A stretch of DNA of 55,154 nt from Micromonosporaceae bacterium (GCA_009377645.1 WHTQ01000023.1:1-55154), one strand, 5' to 3'; shown: positions 1-9,119, numbered from the stretch's first letter. Numbers and translations: made by a program. The notes: generated from the sequence alone by a model not told the origin.

Positions 1-90
1 AGTACTCCGAACCCTGGCAACGCCGAGCCCTGACCGCAGGATGGCGACCACCGGCCACCCTCTGATAGGCTCAACATCGCAGCGGCCACA

Positions 91-1481
91 ATGGCCGGAC
101 TCAGGAACCGGGGTGTGCACCAAACCCGGGATGGCTCATCTCGGACCTGGCCCGTGATGAGAAAGTCGTCCTGGAGGAACAGTTCCGGGCGGCCGACAGC
201 GAGATCCGCGTACTCGTGTCCACCACGACCCTGGCGCAAGGGGTCAACCTACCGGCGGAGACTGCCATCATCGTCGAGTTGGATCATCCAGGCGAGGCGA
301 GGACGACGACGCCGTACACCGTGGCCGAGTACAAGAACATCGCCGGGCGTGCGGGACGGCTCGGACTGACCTCAACCGGGCGCTCGATCCTGATCGTTGG
401 CGGCGACGTCGACGCGCAGCGCCGGTGGGCCCGCTACGTCGCGGGATCGCCGGAGGATCTCCGCTCGCAACTGCTGGATGTCAAGCAGGACCTCTACACG
501 CTCGTGCTGCGGGTGGTAGCGGTTGCGTCGCGCCGCGAAGGCGATGAGCTTTTGACAGAGGACGACGTGCTGGGGTTCCTGGCCAGCAGTTACGCTGCCC
601 ATCAGCGCAGGCTGGCCGGCGCGGAGGACCCCTTCCCACCGGCTAGAGTGTCGGCGACGCTTGCTGAGCTGGTCTCCGCTGACCTGTTGGCTTCTGGGCC
701 GTCCGGACTGACCCTGACGGAGCTTGGTACGTATGTGGCGCAGAGTGGGTTGCGTGTCTCTTCGGCTGTCCGCGTCGCGCGCGCCCTGCGGATGGTGCAT
801 CCATCGCAGCTGAACCGGGCAACGCTCATTGCTGCGGCACAGCTCACCAAGGAGCTGGCCGAGGTGCGGGTCCAGGTAAACGGTAGGGGCTGGCAGCGCG
901 AGCAGCAGACGTTCTTCGGGGAACTGCGCCGCCATGGGATAGCTGAGCCGGTGCTCGCCGCTTTGCCAGCCGCCGACGGCCGGTCGGTGGGTATCTCCCG
1001 GGCCAAGCGCGCCGTGGCGTGCTTGCTGTGGATGGGCGGCGTCCCGATCGGCCAGATCGAGGCTCTGCTTATGCGGCACGTGCCTGGCAACGACGCGGCC
1101 GGTCCGGCGCGCGCCGCCGCCGACCGTACACAGAGCCTCATCAGCACCACTATCGAGATCGCCCGTTGTCTGCATCCAGCCGCCCAGCTTGATGAGCTGG
1201 CTCAGCTGCTTCCCGTCCAGCTCGAATTCGGCATCCCCGTCGATCTCGTCCCGCTCGCGCTGCATGCGAACGGCGGCCTGGACCGGCCAGACTTCTTGCG
1301 GCTGCATAGCCGTGGCCTGGCCGATCCGGCGGCGATCCTGGACGCCGACGATGAGACCCTGCTCGCTTGCGTGGGCGGCAGCACCAGCCGAATGATCCAG
1401 CTGCGACGCGCAGCGAAAGCGGCTCATGACGACGTGGGCCTCGTCGACTTCTCCGACGTCCTGCCTGCGGCAGTTGACTGA
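91..1481 (+). pseudogene. Superfamily-2 (Ski2/HelY-like) helicase, 3' remnant
   Basis: The open frame after about position 123 encodes the C-terminal half of a DEAD/DEAH helicase. Motif V (TTTLAQGVNLPAE, near 222-260) and motif VI (EYKNIAGRAGRLG, near 328-363) are both clear, followed by a helical C-terminal region to the stop at 1479-1481. Upstream, the matching sequence (LRNRGVH, near 100-120) is in another frame and stops occur at 63-68, so at least one and probably two frameshifts break the gene. The N-terminal helicase domain with the Walker A and DEAD boxes is absent from the window or lost. The neighbouring Mrr-like gene follows by 48 bp, and such pairs occur in defence loci, but the partnership here is inference. 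Confidence 0.7.
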
Positions 1482-1529
1482 TGGCGACAAGCCCCTCCGC
1501 CAATCCGAGGCAGCAATGAGCAGTGACTG

Positions 1530-2099
1530 GTGACCACCACATCCGAAGGCAACGCAGATCACTGGCCGACGTTCACGCTTGGGCCAACCGAATACGAGCA
1601 AGCCGTAGCGGACATCGCGAAGTCGGTAGGCCAGGAAATCACCGACTGGCGCGTGCAACACCTCGACCCGGTTGAAGGGCTGGACGGCACCTACATCATC
1701 GACGTGACCGTGCGATTCCAGCTCGCCGGGATGGACTTCCTCGTCCTGTTCGAATGCAAGCGCCACGCATCACCCGTCAAGCGCGAACACGTCCAGGTGC
1801 TCCACGCGAAGATCCAGTCTACCGGGGCGCAGAAAGGCGTCGTCGTGGCGGCGTCCGGGTTTCAGAGCGGAGCGCTGGAGTACGCGCGCGCCCATGGCGT
1901 TGCCTGCGTACGGCTGATCGATGACGCGTGGACCTACCTATCGCGAGCAACGTCCGCCCAGCGTTGGACCCCAAGCCCGACCGGGATTTACGCGGGATAC
2001 GTGATTACTGCGGACGAAGACGACTACTCGTTCGCCTTGCTGACCGGTAGCCCGGACAACGTCCGCGAGATGCTGCTGGACGGGGGATCGTCCACGTAG
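1530..2099 (+). CDS. Mrr-like restriction-endonuclease-fold protein
   Basis: 189 residues from a GTG start. Residues about 70-130 carry a PD-(D/E)xK nuclease core: a beta strand leading to LFECKRHASPV, where the E-x-K pair would bind metal, and then the KGVVVAASGFQSGALEYARAHGV helix-strand that is typical of Mrr-type restriction endonucleases acting on DNA. An upstream acidic residue (DVTVRF strand) could supply the other metal ligand. It follows the helicase remnant in the same orientation, so it may be the surviving half of a two-gene nuclease-helicase locus. An ATG at 1516 lies out of frame and hits a stop at once. Family assignment is good; the substrate is unknown. Confidence 0.7.
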   Translation: MTTTSEGNADHWPTFTLGPTEYEQAVADIAKSVGQEITDWRVQHLDPVEGLDGTYIIDVTVRFQLAGMDFLVLFECKRHASPVKREHVQVLHAKIQSTGAQKGVVVAASGFQSGALEYARAHGVACVRLIDDAWTYLSRATSAQRWTPSPTGIYAGYVITADEDDYSFALLTGSPDNVREMLLDGGSST

Positions 2100-2101
2100 G
2101 C

Positions 2102-2548
2102 ATGCCTTTGCCGTCGTTCAGGCTGCGGACGGGGTCTCCAGAGCTGGCGGGACGACGGGGTCTCGCATCGGGGACCGCCTGGCCGTGCCTGCCAATGCGG
2201 CAGGTCGACAGCGGCGCGTTCAGCGTTTCCGGATCGGTGGCGCCGGGCTACGACATCCAGAGGGACTGGGGCGGGTCGTCCTTGTTCCGGGCGGCCCGGG
2301 CCCGCCGGCAGCTCGCCGAGACGGTGGCCGCCGGCAAGACCACGCTCGACGACCTGGTGACCGTTTTCCGCGACCACGCCGGCTATCCGCACGCGATCTG
2401 CCGGCATCTGAACGAGCGGCTGCCAGTGTTCGAGCGCTTCGAGACGGTCTGCTCGGTGCTGCTCGACCTGGACGCGCGGCGGTTCGGCATCGCCGAGGGC
2501 CCGCCCTGCCAGCACACCTACACCTGGCTGGAGCTCGACCCGAGCTAG
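2102..2548 (+). pseudogene. C45-type autoproteolytic acyltransferase, C-terminal remnant
   Basis: From about 2278 the translation (SLFRAARARRQLAE ... HAGYPHAICRH ... FGIAEGPPCQHTYTWLEL) matches the end of peptidase-C45 / acyl-CoA:6-aminopenicillanate acyltransferase-like hydrolases. That family ends with an aICRH motif and a (A)xGPPC segment before the stop. The catalytic N-terminal cysteine region and most of the fold are missing. The 170 bp before the homologous part do not look like the family. The piece is therefore read as a truncated gene. It sits 2 bp after the Mrr-like gene with no clear ribosome binding site. Confidence 0.6.
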
Positions 2549-2649
2549 CACACTCTAAAGTAGAGCTAGTAGTCTACCAGCCTTTCCGCAGGCCGGGGCT
2601 GCGGGTGGCGGCCGCGCCACCGGGCGCGGCGGTTTGGTACCCTTGAACC

Positions 2650-2942
2650 ATGACATGCCCGAAGTGCCAAGGTCAGATGCGGCAGTACGAGCGCAGCGGC
2701 ATGACGGTCGACCAGTGCACCGAGTGCCGCGGCATCTTCCTCGACCGCGGCGAGCTGGAGCGCCTGACGGACGCCGAGACCGCGTACCATGCCGCGCCGC
2801 CGGCCCGCCGGTCCGGGAATACCAGAGCCGGCCGGGCCCCGGCTACCGCGACTACGACTCCGATGAGTACCCGAAGCACGGGCAACATGGCCACGGCAAA
2901 CCCCGGAAGCGGCGTGGCTTCCTCGGCGAGCTGTTCGAATAG
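2650..2942 (+). pseudogene. TFIIB-type zinc-ribbon protein, frameshifted
   Basis: The start MTCPKCQGQMRQYERSG with the second pair CTEC (residues 18-21) is the zf-TFIIB zinc ribbon found in many small actinobacterial proteins, followed by the usual IFLDRGELERL. After about position 2790 the expected low-complexity linker and the conserved tail (YRDYDSDEYPKHGQHG and GFLGELFE) appear in the next frame, ending at 2942. A single-base loss in the GC-rich run 2790-2815 explains this. If the error is in the read rather than the genome, this is an intact 97-residue zinc protein. The function of the family is unknown. Confidence 0.75.
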
Positions 2943-2945
2943 CGG

Positions 2946-3150
2946 CTAGTCCTCATCGGCCTTGCCCGACCTCAGGCCGGCGGCGATCAGGTCCATCACC
3001 GACGAGTCCTGCAGCGTGGTGACGTCGCCGAGCTGCCGTTCTCCGCGACGTCGCGCAGCAGCCGGCGCATGATCTTGCCGGACCGGGTCTTCGGCAGCTC
3101 CGGCACCGGCAGGATCTGGCGGGCTTGGCGATCGGGCCGAGTCCCGAGCC
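2946..3150 (-). pseudogene. acs: Acetyl-CoA synthetase, C-terminal scrap
   Basis: Read leftward, the pieces GPIAKP, RQILPVPELPKTRSGKIM, RRLLRDVAEN and LGDVTTLQDSSVMDLI reproduce in order the C-terminal domain of AMP-forming acetyl-CoA synthetase. The A10 motif PKTRSGK with the catalytic lysine is present. The pieces lie in different frames, so there are at least two frameshifts in about 200 bp, and the rest of the roughly 650-residue enzyme is gone. This is a clear gene relic lying tail to tail with the zinc-ribbon gene. Confidence 0.8.
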
Positions 3151-3168
3151 TCCAGGACCATGTCTGCG

Positions 3169-3825
3169 TCAACGATGGTAGCCGTTGCGGGCCTGTTGGC
3201 TCAACGCCGATTCCCGGGCCCCCTCGCTCAGTGGCCGGCAAGTGGCGTTGAGAGGTTCGAAGCCAGGACGAGCTCGCCGGGCGGCGTGGGCCGGTGTGGC
3301 CGGTGTGGACACGCTACGGCCCGAGATCCAGGACACCACGTGCGGGCCCTCGTTGAACTCGTCGTTGACCCGGTACAGGTCGATGGCGAGCTGGTCGTCG
3401 TCCGGCGGCTCTGAGGGTACGGCGTCGCGGTCGGCGATGAGCTCCCACAGGCTGGTCCGGATGTGGTCGGCCATCGCCCGCACCGCGCCCGGGAGGGTAC
3501 GGTGCACGCCGACGATCGGCTGGTCCTGCCCGCGGCCTTGCAGGATGATGTGGACTTGGTCGGCCCGCTGGATGCGGGCCGGCTCGGTCGGTTCGGCTTG
3601 TGCGTCGGCGAGGGCCTGTAGGGCCTGGTCGAGTTCGTGGCGCATCCGTTCCAGGTCGGTGTGCAGCAGCCTCGGGTGGTTCTTGTTGTTGCCGGCCAGC
3701 AGGTTCTCGGCGTCGCGGTACACGGCGTACAACCGCGGGTACACCGACACCTCGGGGTCCAAGGCCGGGCGGGCGCGGCCGGTGCCGGGTCCGCGCCGGT
3801 CAGGTTGTGGCCATGCCAGGTTCAT
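3169..3825 (-). CDS. Hypothetical protein
   Basis: I do not recognise a family. The 218-residue frame has a predicted helical stretch near the N-terminus (YPRLYAVYRDAENLL, then RMRHELDQALQALADAQ) and a middle part with mixed polarity ending HVVSWISGR. The last 45 residues are Arg/Ala-rich and may be read-through of a decayed 3' end. The ATG at 3825 was chosen because an AGAAGG run lies just upstream, though the spacing is short; a longer frame begins at 3870. The neighbourhood is full of relics, so the gene may itself be a remnant. Confidence 0.4.
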   Translation of the reverse strand: MNLAWPQPDRRGPGTGRARPALDPEVSVYPRLYAVYRDAENLLAGNNKNHPRLLHTDLERMRHELDQALQALADAQAEPTEPARIQRADQVHIILQGRGQDQPIVGVHRTLPGAVRAMADHIRTSLWELIADRDAVPSEPPDDDQLAIDLYRVNDEFNEGPHVVSWISGRSVSTPATPAHAARRARPGFEPLNATCRPLSEGARESALSQQARNGYHR

Positions 3826-4078
3826 CCCTTCTGCTCGACGGGCTGTCCGCCGGCCTGGTCCATGGGACAAGCTGCGGCGCCGACCGGGATGGCGTGATCC
3901 CTCCGACGGGATAGCTCAACCTGTCTGCGTGGGGCAAGTCGTGACACACCGCCGCCGGGCAACGAATGGTCGGCGGTGTAGTGGAAGCCCGTCTGCGTGC
4001 CACCCGGGGTGACATCGGGGCACTCTGCGGCCTTCGTGGACGTTGACGGCCTTCTGATGTCAAGGGCGGGTGAAATCT

Positions 4079-4101
4079 GGCTCTGGCACAAGTTTCGTGA
4101 T
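4079..4101 (+). repeat. ISL3 element left inverted repeat
   Basis: 23 bp, matching 5733-5755 in reverse complement with one mismatch. The 8-bp target duplicate TGAAATCT lies immediately outside at 4071-4078. Confidence 0.93.
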
Positions 4102-4117
4102 TGCCTCTGGTCGATCT

Positions 4118-5710
4118 CTATGGTGAGGCGAGGATCCGCTTGCGCAGGAGGTCGAGCTTCGCGCGGCCGTACATCTGCCGTTTGATCATCTTCACACGAG
4201 TGACGTTGCCCTCGACCTTGCCAGAACTCCAATGCAGAGTGAGCCCGGCCTTGACCGCGTCGAAGTCGCCGTACAGGCCCTTGGCGAAACCGCGCAGCTC
4301 GGGAAACGGGCTGTCGGTGGCCTGGTTGATCCACTCCTCGAGCCGGGCACCGCCGCGGGTACGGACCAGTTCGTTGAACCCGTGCGCCAGCTCGGTGAGC
4401 GCGGCCAGCTCCGGGCACGCCGCGCAGGCGCTCTTCAGGCCGAGCCGGTCGGTCTCGTCCAGCTTGTCGTCGGGTCGCATGATCCAGGCGGTGATCTGTC
4501 GCGCGGAGGGAACCGGCGGCGGTGGTGGCGTCTTGGGGACCTGGCGGCGGATCTGGGCGAGGTACTCGCGCAGCGTGCGTAGGCTACCGCGGTAGCCACG
4601 CTGGCGCAGCTCCTGAAACAGCATGTCGGTACTCGCATCGGGTTCCTGCTCCACCCGGCTGTGCAGGTAGGGCTTGAACGCGGCGAGCACGCTTCGTCCG
4701 GTCGGCGGGTTCGGGCTGACCAGCTGCTCCGGAGCCTGGGCGCGAGCGTACTTGCGGACGGTCTTGACGTTGAGCTGCAACGCTCGGCTGATCGCCTTGA
4801 GCGCCAAACCTTGGGCGAGCAGCTCGTGCACTGCGGCGTGCCGGGTCCGGGCGTTGCTGGTCCGCCTACCCTCCGGTCTGGCCGGCGCATCGTGCGGCGG
4901 CGACACCTCGGACGAGGCCGCCGGCGCCGTGGACGTCGTGCGCAGGCAGCGGCGATGAGCGGTGACCACCTTGCGCACCGCCTCGGACAGGTTGTGCATC
5001 AGGTGCCACCGGTCGGCGACCTGGATCGCGTCCGGGGCGCCGGTGGCGGCGCCCTCGGCGTAGCCGCCGGCCCGGTCCCGGCAGATCACCTCTACGCCCG
5101 GGTGTGCTCGCAGCCAGCCGGCGAAGGTCTCGGCTTCGCGGTCGGGCAGCACGTCCACCGGCCGGCCAGTTTCCATGTCGACCAGGATGGTGGCGTAGCG
5201 GTGACCCCGCCGCTTGGCGAACTCGTCCACCCCCAGCACCCGCGGCACCTGCGCCGGCGGATCCGGGACCGCGCGGATCACTCGCAGCAGGGTGGAGCGG
5301 CTGACCGGTGCCGCCACCCGCTCGACCAGCCGGGCGCCGGCGCGTCCACCCAGTGCCATCGCCACCGCCTGGACCGTCTGCTGCGCCGACGCAGTGCGGC
5401 GTCCGTGCCGCACCGTCAGCCTGGCAACCTGCTCGGCGAAAGTCCTCTTCTGGCAGCCGGGATGGTCGCAGAAGAACCGGCGCACCCGCAGCGCTACCAG
5501 CACCTCCCGCCCGCCGATGGCGGAGTCGATCAGCCGGCGTACGTAGCGGCTGTGCACCCGCGCCGAGGTCACACCGCAGCCTGGACAGTTGGCGCTACCG
5601 CCGGTCGTGCTGGCTTCGATCCGTACCCGGCCCGCCTTGAGCGAGATCCGATCGAGCCGAAGTGGGGCCAGGTGCGGCAACAGCGCCGCTGCATCTTCCA
5701 CAATGGTCAC
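4118..5710 (-). CDS. ISL3-family transposase
   Basis: 530 residues. The N-terminal zinc-binding part has the pairs CPGC (near residue 41) and CDHPGC (near residue 80), followed by a helix-turn-helix-like region. The DDE_Tnp_ISL3 catalytic core follows, with VLGVDEFAKRRGHRYATILVD (first Asp), CRDRAGGYAEGA (second Asp) and QVADRWHLMHNLSEAV. A second helix-turn-helix (ALKAISRALQLNVKTVRKYAR) lies mid-protein and the conserved end SGKVEGNVTRVKMIKRQMYGRA carries the final acidic residue. Length and motif order fit intact family members. It lies within the terminal repeats and is predicted to mobilise the element by cut-and-paste. Confidence 0.95.
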   Translation of the reverse strand: MTIVEDAAALLPHLAPLRLDRISLKAGRVRIEASTTGGSANCPGCGVTSARVHSRYVRRLIDSAIGGREVLVALRVRRFFCDHPGCQKRTFAEQVARLTVRHGRRTASAQQTVQAVAMALGGRAGARLVERVAAPVSRSTLLRVIRAVPDPPAQVPRVLGVDEFAKRRGHRYATILVDMETGRPVDVLPDREAETFAGWLRAHPGVEVICRDRAGGYAEGAATGAPDAIQVADRWHLMHNLSEAVRKVVTAHRRCLRTTSTAPAASSEVSPPHDAPARPEGRRTSNARTRHAAVHELLAQGLALKAISRALQLNVKTVRKYARAQAPEQLVSPNPPTGRSVLAAFKPYLHSRVEQEPDASTDMLFQELRQRGYRGSLRTLREYLAQIRRQVPKTPPPPPVPSARQITAWIMRPDDKLDETDRLGLKSACAACPELAALTELAHGFNELVRTRGGARLEEWINQATDSPFPELRGFAKGLYGDFDAVKAGLTLHWSSGKVEGNVTRVKMIKRQMYGRAKLDLLRKRILASP

Positions 5711-5732
5711 ATAAAGAGATCAACACTACATG

Positions 5733-5755
5733 ATCACAAAACTTGTGCCAGAGCC
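5733..5755 (-). repeat. ISL3 element right inverted repeat
   Basis: 23 bp, reverse complement of the left end apart from one base. The second copy of the target duplicate lies at 5756-5763. Confidence 0.93.
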
Positions 5756-5924
5756 TGAAATCTGGACCCGTCATCATGCGGTAAGCGCTGCCGGAATGGC
5801 GCGACGGCACCTGAGACAGGATCATGATCGCCTTTGTCACCACCACCATGGGGGGTGGCGGTGCCCGACGATCACGCGTAGCCTTAAAGGTGATCGTATC
5901 AACGATGGTATGGGGGAAGTTGTC

Positions 5925-6122
5925 ATGGGTATCGGCCAGTCACTCCGGAAGCTGGCGGACCGGGCCAGAGGCAGGGTCCAGCCGGAGCAGGCGGAGAGCG
6001 GCATCGACAAAACCGCGGACAAGTTGAACGAAGCCACCGGCGGCAAGTACGCGTCAAAGGTCAACAAGGCGCAGGAAAAGGCCAAGGACGCCGCGAAAAA
6101 ATACCTGCGGAACGAGAAGTAA
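5925..6122 (+). CDS. MT0933-like antitoxin family protein
   Basis: 65 residues beginning MGIGQSLRKLADRARG, with a lysine/alanine-rich amphipathic remainder (SGIDKTADKLNEATGG, then KYASKVNKAQEKAKDAAKKY). This is the pattern of the MT0933/Rv0909-like antitoxin family (PF14013), which is small, charged and CsbD-like. A GGGGGAAG ribosome binding site lies at about 5910-5918, 7 bp before the ATG. No toxin gene of the Rv0910 type is adjacent, so a functional toxin-antitoxin role here is doubtful; many actinobacterial copies stand alone. Confidence 0.8.
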   Translation: MGIGQSLRKLADRARGRVQPEQAESGIDKTADKLNEATGGKYASKVNKAQEKAKDAAKKYLRNEK

Positions 6123-6297
6123 CCCGACCGTGGGCCGTCCGGAGCCGTGCGGCTGGGAGGCAGCGCACCGGCCGTTCGCCGCGGCCGGAAGAGGCTTCTG
6201 GACGAAAGGGATGTGCCAGCCGCCCTGCAGGTCGCCGAGCGTGGGTGGTCGGCGGTAGCTGGGTCCTGGCCTTGTCCGGCCACCTACGGTCGGAGGC

Positions 6298-6480
6298 ATG
6301 GTCGCTTCGACCGAGCGTCTGCGGGCAGTGCACTACGGCGCCGACCAGGCTTCAGCGTTGCTCGATGAGATGTGCGACTGCTACGCCGACGCCTACGGCA
6401 CTCAGTCGGGTGACGAGAAGACCGCAGCGTTTCGCGGCCGAGCGGGCAAGGCACCGACTCGGCCGGGCTTCGAGGCGGCT
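6298..6480 (+). pseudogene. GNAT-type acetyltransferase, N-terminal remnant
   Basis: The frame MVASTERLRAVHYGADQAS ... YADAYG ... DEKTAAFRGRAG ... PGFEAAQ resembles the first 60 residues of a GNAT-like family common in actinomycetes. The acetyl-CoA-binding part is missing and the homology ends where the 3' end of the YegP-like gene begins. I read it as a truncated gene; the family call is from pattern recognition only. Confidence 0.45.
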
Positions 6481-6484
6481 CAGC

Positions 6485-6670
6485 TCAGCCGCCGGTCTGG
6501 TCGTCCACCGTCGCGGTCGGGGCGTTACTGCGCACCGACTCGATCCCGTTGGCCGCGCCGGCCTTGGAGCTGTACCCCTCGCTCACCGCGACGATCTCGC
6601 CGTTGCCGGCCTTGAGCCGAAACCGGTACTCGCCCCGCCCGTCATTGTAAAGCTCGAACTTGCCCGCCAC
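6485..6670 (-). CDS. YegP/DUF1508 family protein
   Basis: 61 residues from a GTG start at 6670, preceded by GGAGG at about 6677-6681. The sequence GKFELYNDGRGEYRFRLKAG followed by NGEIVAVSEGYSSKAGAANG and IESVRSNAP is the complete DUF1508 repeat, a small beta-beta-alpha fold. Two repeats occur in E. coli YegP, one here. Biochemical function is unknown for the family; members are often linked to stress responses. It is intact despite lying among relics. Confidence 0.88.
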   Translation of the reverse strand: MAGKFELYNDGRGEYRFRLKAGNGEIVAVSEGYSSKAGAANGIESVRSNAPTATVDDQTGG

Positions 6671-6927
6671 AAACAGCCTCCAATGCATACACCATGAGAT
6701 GACAACCGGCGCCGGTCAGCTGACCCCGACAGATCATAACCCCGGCACCCGGACGCACCGTCACGACACCCACCTCGTCGCCGTCGCCAGGTTGCCCGCC
6801 AGGTCGCGACCTGCCTCGGCAGTCGTAGGCGAGTCAGCACGGCTGCCGACTGCCCGGTGTGCCTCACGTGCCGGCGCGCCCGAGCGGTGGGAAGAGTGTT
6901 CATCGAGCTGGTTCGCGGTCACGGGCG

Positions 6928-7560
6928 TCACTGGTCCGGTATGGCCGGGGCGATGATCGTGGCGATGGACCCGGTCACCGGGTGGGCGGGTCCGCGGACC
7001 TCGCAGCGGACCAGTCCGTGCCCGTGCCACAAGGCGGCGGTCCAAGCGCAGATCGGGGACACTTCCTCGACCAGCTGGCGGGCGACCGGACGCGAATCGA
7101 GGACGACTGGCGGGTCGGCGCTGGCGAGCTGGGTCGGGCGACGTACCAGCTCGTCACAGGCGGCGGCCCGTTGCGGACGCCGCTGGGCGACCGGCACCGA
7201 TACCGGTTTGCGCTTGTACCGTGGACAATGGCCCTCGGCGGCGTAGCCAAGCTCGGCTGCGCCGACCAGGATGGTGTACGGGTAGCACTCCGAGACGGTT
7301 CGGTCGCCGGCCGGCGGCCCACCGCAGCCGTCGCCGTAGCTCCAGCCATGCTGCTCCAGCAGCTGGCGAAGCGTGACGCCAGCCAGGTGCAGGCTGGTCA
7401 GGTTGGTCGAGTTTGCGCCCACCCGCCATCGCCAGTAACGCTGTCCAGTCGGTGATCGCGGGGCCGAGGGCGCGCCATAGACCGATTCATGATCTCCGGC
7501 GAAACCTTCGCCGGAGGGACCAACCTGCAACACGCTCAGAGCGGCGAACGTGCCGGTCAC
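6928..7560 (-). pseudogene. DUF429 (RNase H-fold) protein, truncated
   Basis: The middle of the frame (LEQHGWSYGDGCGGPPAGD, TVSECYPYTILVGAAELGY, RYKRKP, AAACDELVRR and ICAWTAALW) is the conserved C-terminal half of DUF429 proteins, predicted nucleases of the RNase H fold. The family's N-terminal glycine-rich strand is replaced by unrelated sequence, and the segment just before ICAWTAALW lacks the usual aspartate-containing linker. It is therefore probably non-functional. Confidence 0.6.
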
Positions 7561-7864
7561 ACCCGACGAAGAGGTCGGTCAGGCCAGACTGGATCATGGC
7601 GAGCTGATGCGGGTTCGTCTCTGCCCGGGCCACACTTGTCATGCCGCTTGCCGCTTGCCGCTTGCCGCTTGCCGGTGGTCGGGTCAAGGGCGGCCTTACC
7701 CGGCGGTCGTGTGGGTCCAGCTTGTCCGGATCGCCGATCGCCTCGGTGAGGATGATCTGGACATCGAGGACTCGTTCGGCCGCCCACGAGGTTCGAGCCC
7801 ACCAACCGCTGGTCGACGCACCTGGCCTACCGCTCCATGCGCCATGGCGACGAGCGGCATGGCC
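7561..7864. other. Gene-free stretch with tandem heptamer
   Basis: About 300 bp with no convincing frame on either strand. The only structure seen is a run of 4.6 copies of GCCGCTT at 7643-7674. Confidence 0.5.
7643..7674. repeat. Tandem 7-bp repeat
   Basis: Four perfect copies of GCCGCTT followed by GCCG. It lies in non-coding DNA and is probably replication slippage. Confidence 0.85.
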
Positions 7865-7921
7865 GTTGATCATGGAGTATTGTGGGCGTGTCGCGTGTCG
7901 CGACAGTAATCCATGATCGAC
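7865..7921. promoter_or_regulatory. Nested inverted repeats upstream of K+ channel gene
   Basis: Outer arms GTTGATCATGGA (7865-7876) and TCCATGATCGAC (7910-7921) pair with one mismatch. An inner hairpin TGTCGCG-TGT-CGCGACA lies between them at about 7889-7905. The structure is 48 bp before the channel start and could be an operator or a leader hairpin. Confidence 0.5.
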
Positions 7922-7968
7922 ACACGGTGGCGCGTGGATGCCCGTGCCCCACCGTGGAGGACCCGCAT

Positions 7969-9017
7969 ATGCCTTTCTTCCTGCACCACCTGATCCGGTC
8001 GTTCGCGCAGCTGCGCACCGTACGGTTGCCGGCCGCCGTGATCGTCACTGTGTTCCTGACGAGCTGGCCGCTGATGATCCTCGCCGAGCCGCCCGGCGCC
8101 GAGATCACCGAACCAGCCAACTACTGGTGGTGGTTCCTGGTCACGGCATCCACCGTGGGGTACGGCGACTACTACCCGGTCTCCGCAGCCGGCCACCTGG
8201 TCGGCGTGTACGTCATCGTCGGTGGCATCGCCACCCTCACCACCCTGTTCACCCAGCTGGCCGGGGTCATCGAACGAGCGAGAGGTCGACGCATGAAAGG
8301 TTCCGCCACTGTGAACGCATCGGACCACGTCGTGGTGCTCGGCTACACGCCGGGGCGCACTGAGCGGATCGTCGACGAGCTTCTAGCCGATGGCGCCCGG
8401 CGCGTCGTGTTGTGCGCGTGGGACGAGGTCGGCACCCACCCGTTACCCGACCGGGATCTCGACTTCATCCGCGGAGAACTGACCAACGACGGCGTGCTGC
8501 GGCGAGCCGCCGCGCACCGGGCGCGGAGCGTCCTCGTCGACGTGCGGGATGACAACGAGGCGCTGGCAGTGCTGGTGGCCGTCAACCACCTCGCCCCGAC
8601 CGCGCACGTGGTCGTGACACTGCGGGACCTGGAGCGCAGCACGAGCCTGCGGTACGTGAACGACCGGGTCCACTGCGTGCAGTGGCACAGCGTACGCCTG
8701 GTCACCGAGGAGCTGCAGTCCCCGGGATCAGTCAGGTGTACGCGCAACTGATGACCCATGGTGGTGGCAACACCTACTCAGTGTCGCTGCCGGACGCGGT
8801 CGGCCGGGTGGCCTTCGGCGACTGCCAGCTCGCCCTCGGGCGACGTTGCGACGCTACCGTGATCGCTGCCCGGACCGACGACCAGCTCCTGGTCAGCCCA
8901 CGCTGGCGTACCCCGCTCCCGGCTGGAACCGTGCTCTACTACCTGAGCCGGCGACAGATCACACCGGCCGAGATCGTAACCGCACTGCGAGAGCGGACCG
9001 ACGTGGTCAGGGAGTGA
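7969..9017 (+). pseudogene. Voltage-gated-like K+ channel with RCK domain, frameshifted
   Basis: The ATG at 7969 has GTGGAGG about 9 bp upstream. Two membrane segments flank the selectivity filter TVGYGDYYP (near residue 65). A TrkA-N/RCK domain follows (DHVVVLGYTPGRTERIV with a GxGxxG-like turn) and, in the next frame, a TrkA-C-like tail (ISQVYAQLMTHGGGNTYSV to the stop at 9017). The join needs a one-base shift in the TCCCCGGG run at about 8722-8732. Without it translation ends at 8751, losing the C-terminal regulatory part. Potassium conduction gated by an RCK ring is the family role. Sequencing error or true inactivation cannot be separated here. Confidence 0.8.
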
Positions 9018-9119
9018 GCCGCCCGGGCGACGGTCGGCGGGGCCCGCCGGGTGCGGCCGGACCCGCTCGGTCATGGGAAGCGCTTCCAGCCTTCGGCACC
9101 ACCGACACACCCGGCCCGG

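Larger units (their letters stand above)
4079..5755 (-). mobile_element. Complete ISL3-family insertion sequence
   Basis: A 1,677-bp element with 23-bp terminal inverted repeats (4079-4101 and 5733-5755) that differ at one base and begin GGCTCTGGCACAAG. It is bracketed by an exact 8-bp direct repeat TGAAATCT (4071-4078 and 5756-5763), the target-duplication length expected for ISL3. The single transposase gene fills the element and is intact, so the copy is recent compared with the decayed genes around it. The interrupted target is not recognisable as a gene. Confidence 0.93.

Noticed and set aside
372-1766. Long leftward open frame opposite the helicase and nuclease genes
   Set aside because: It mirrors two recognisable genes on the other strand and has no family match; long antisense frames are common at this GC content.
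3169-5910. Shared 12-mer TCAACGATGGTA at about 3171 and 5898 as a composite element end
   Set aside because: The match is short, in the same orientation and unrelated to the well-defined ISL3 ends.
7643-7674. CRISPR or iteron array
   Set aside because: A simple 7-bp tandem run without spacers, in non-coding DNA.
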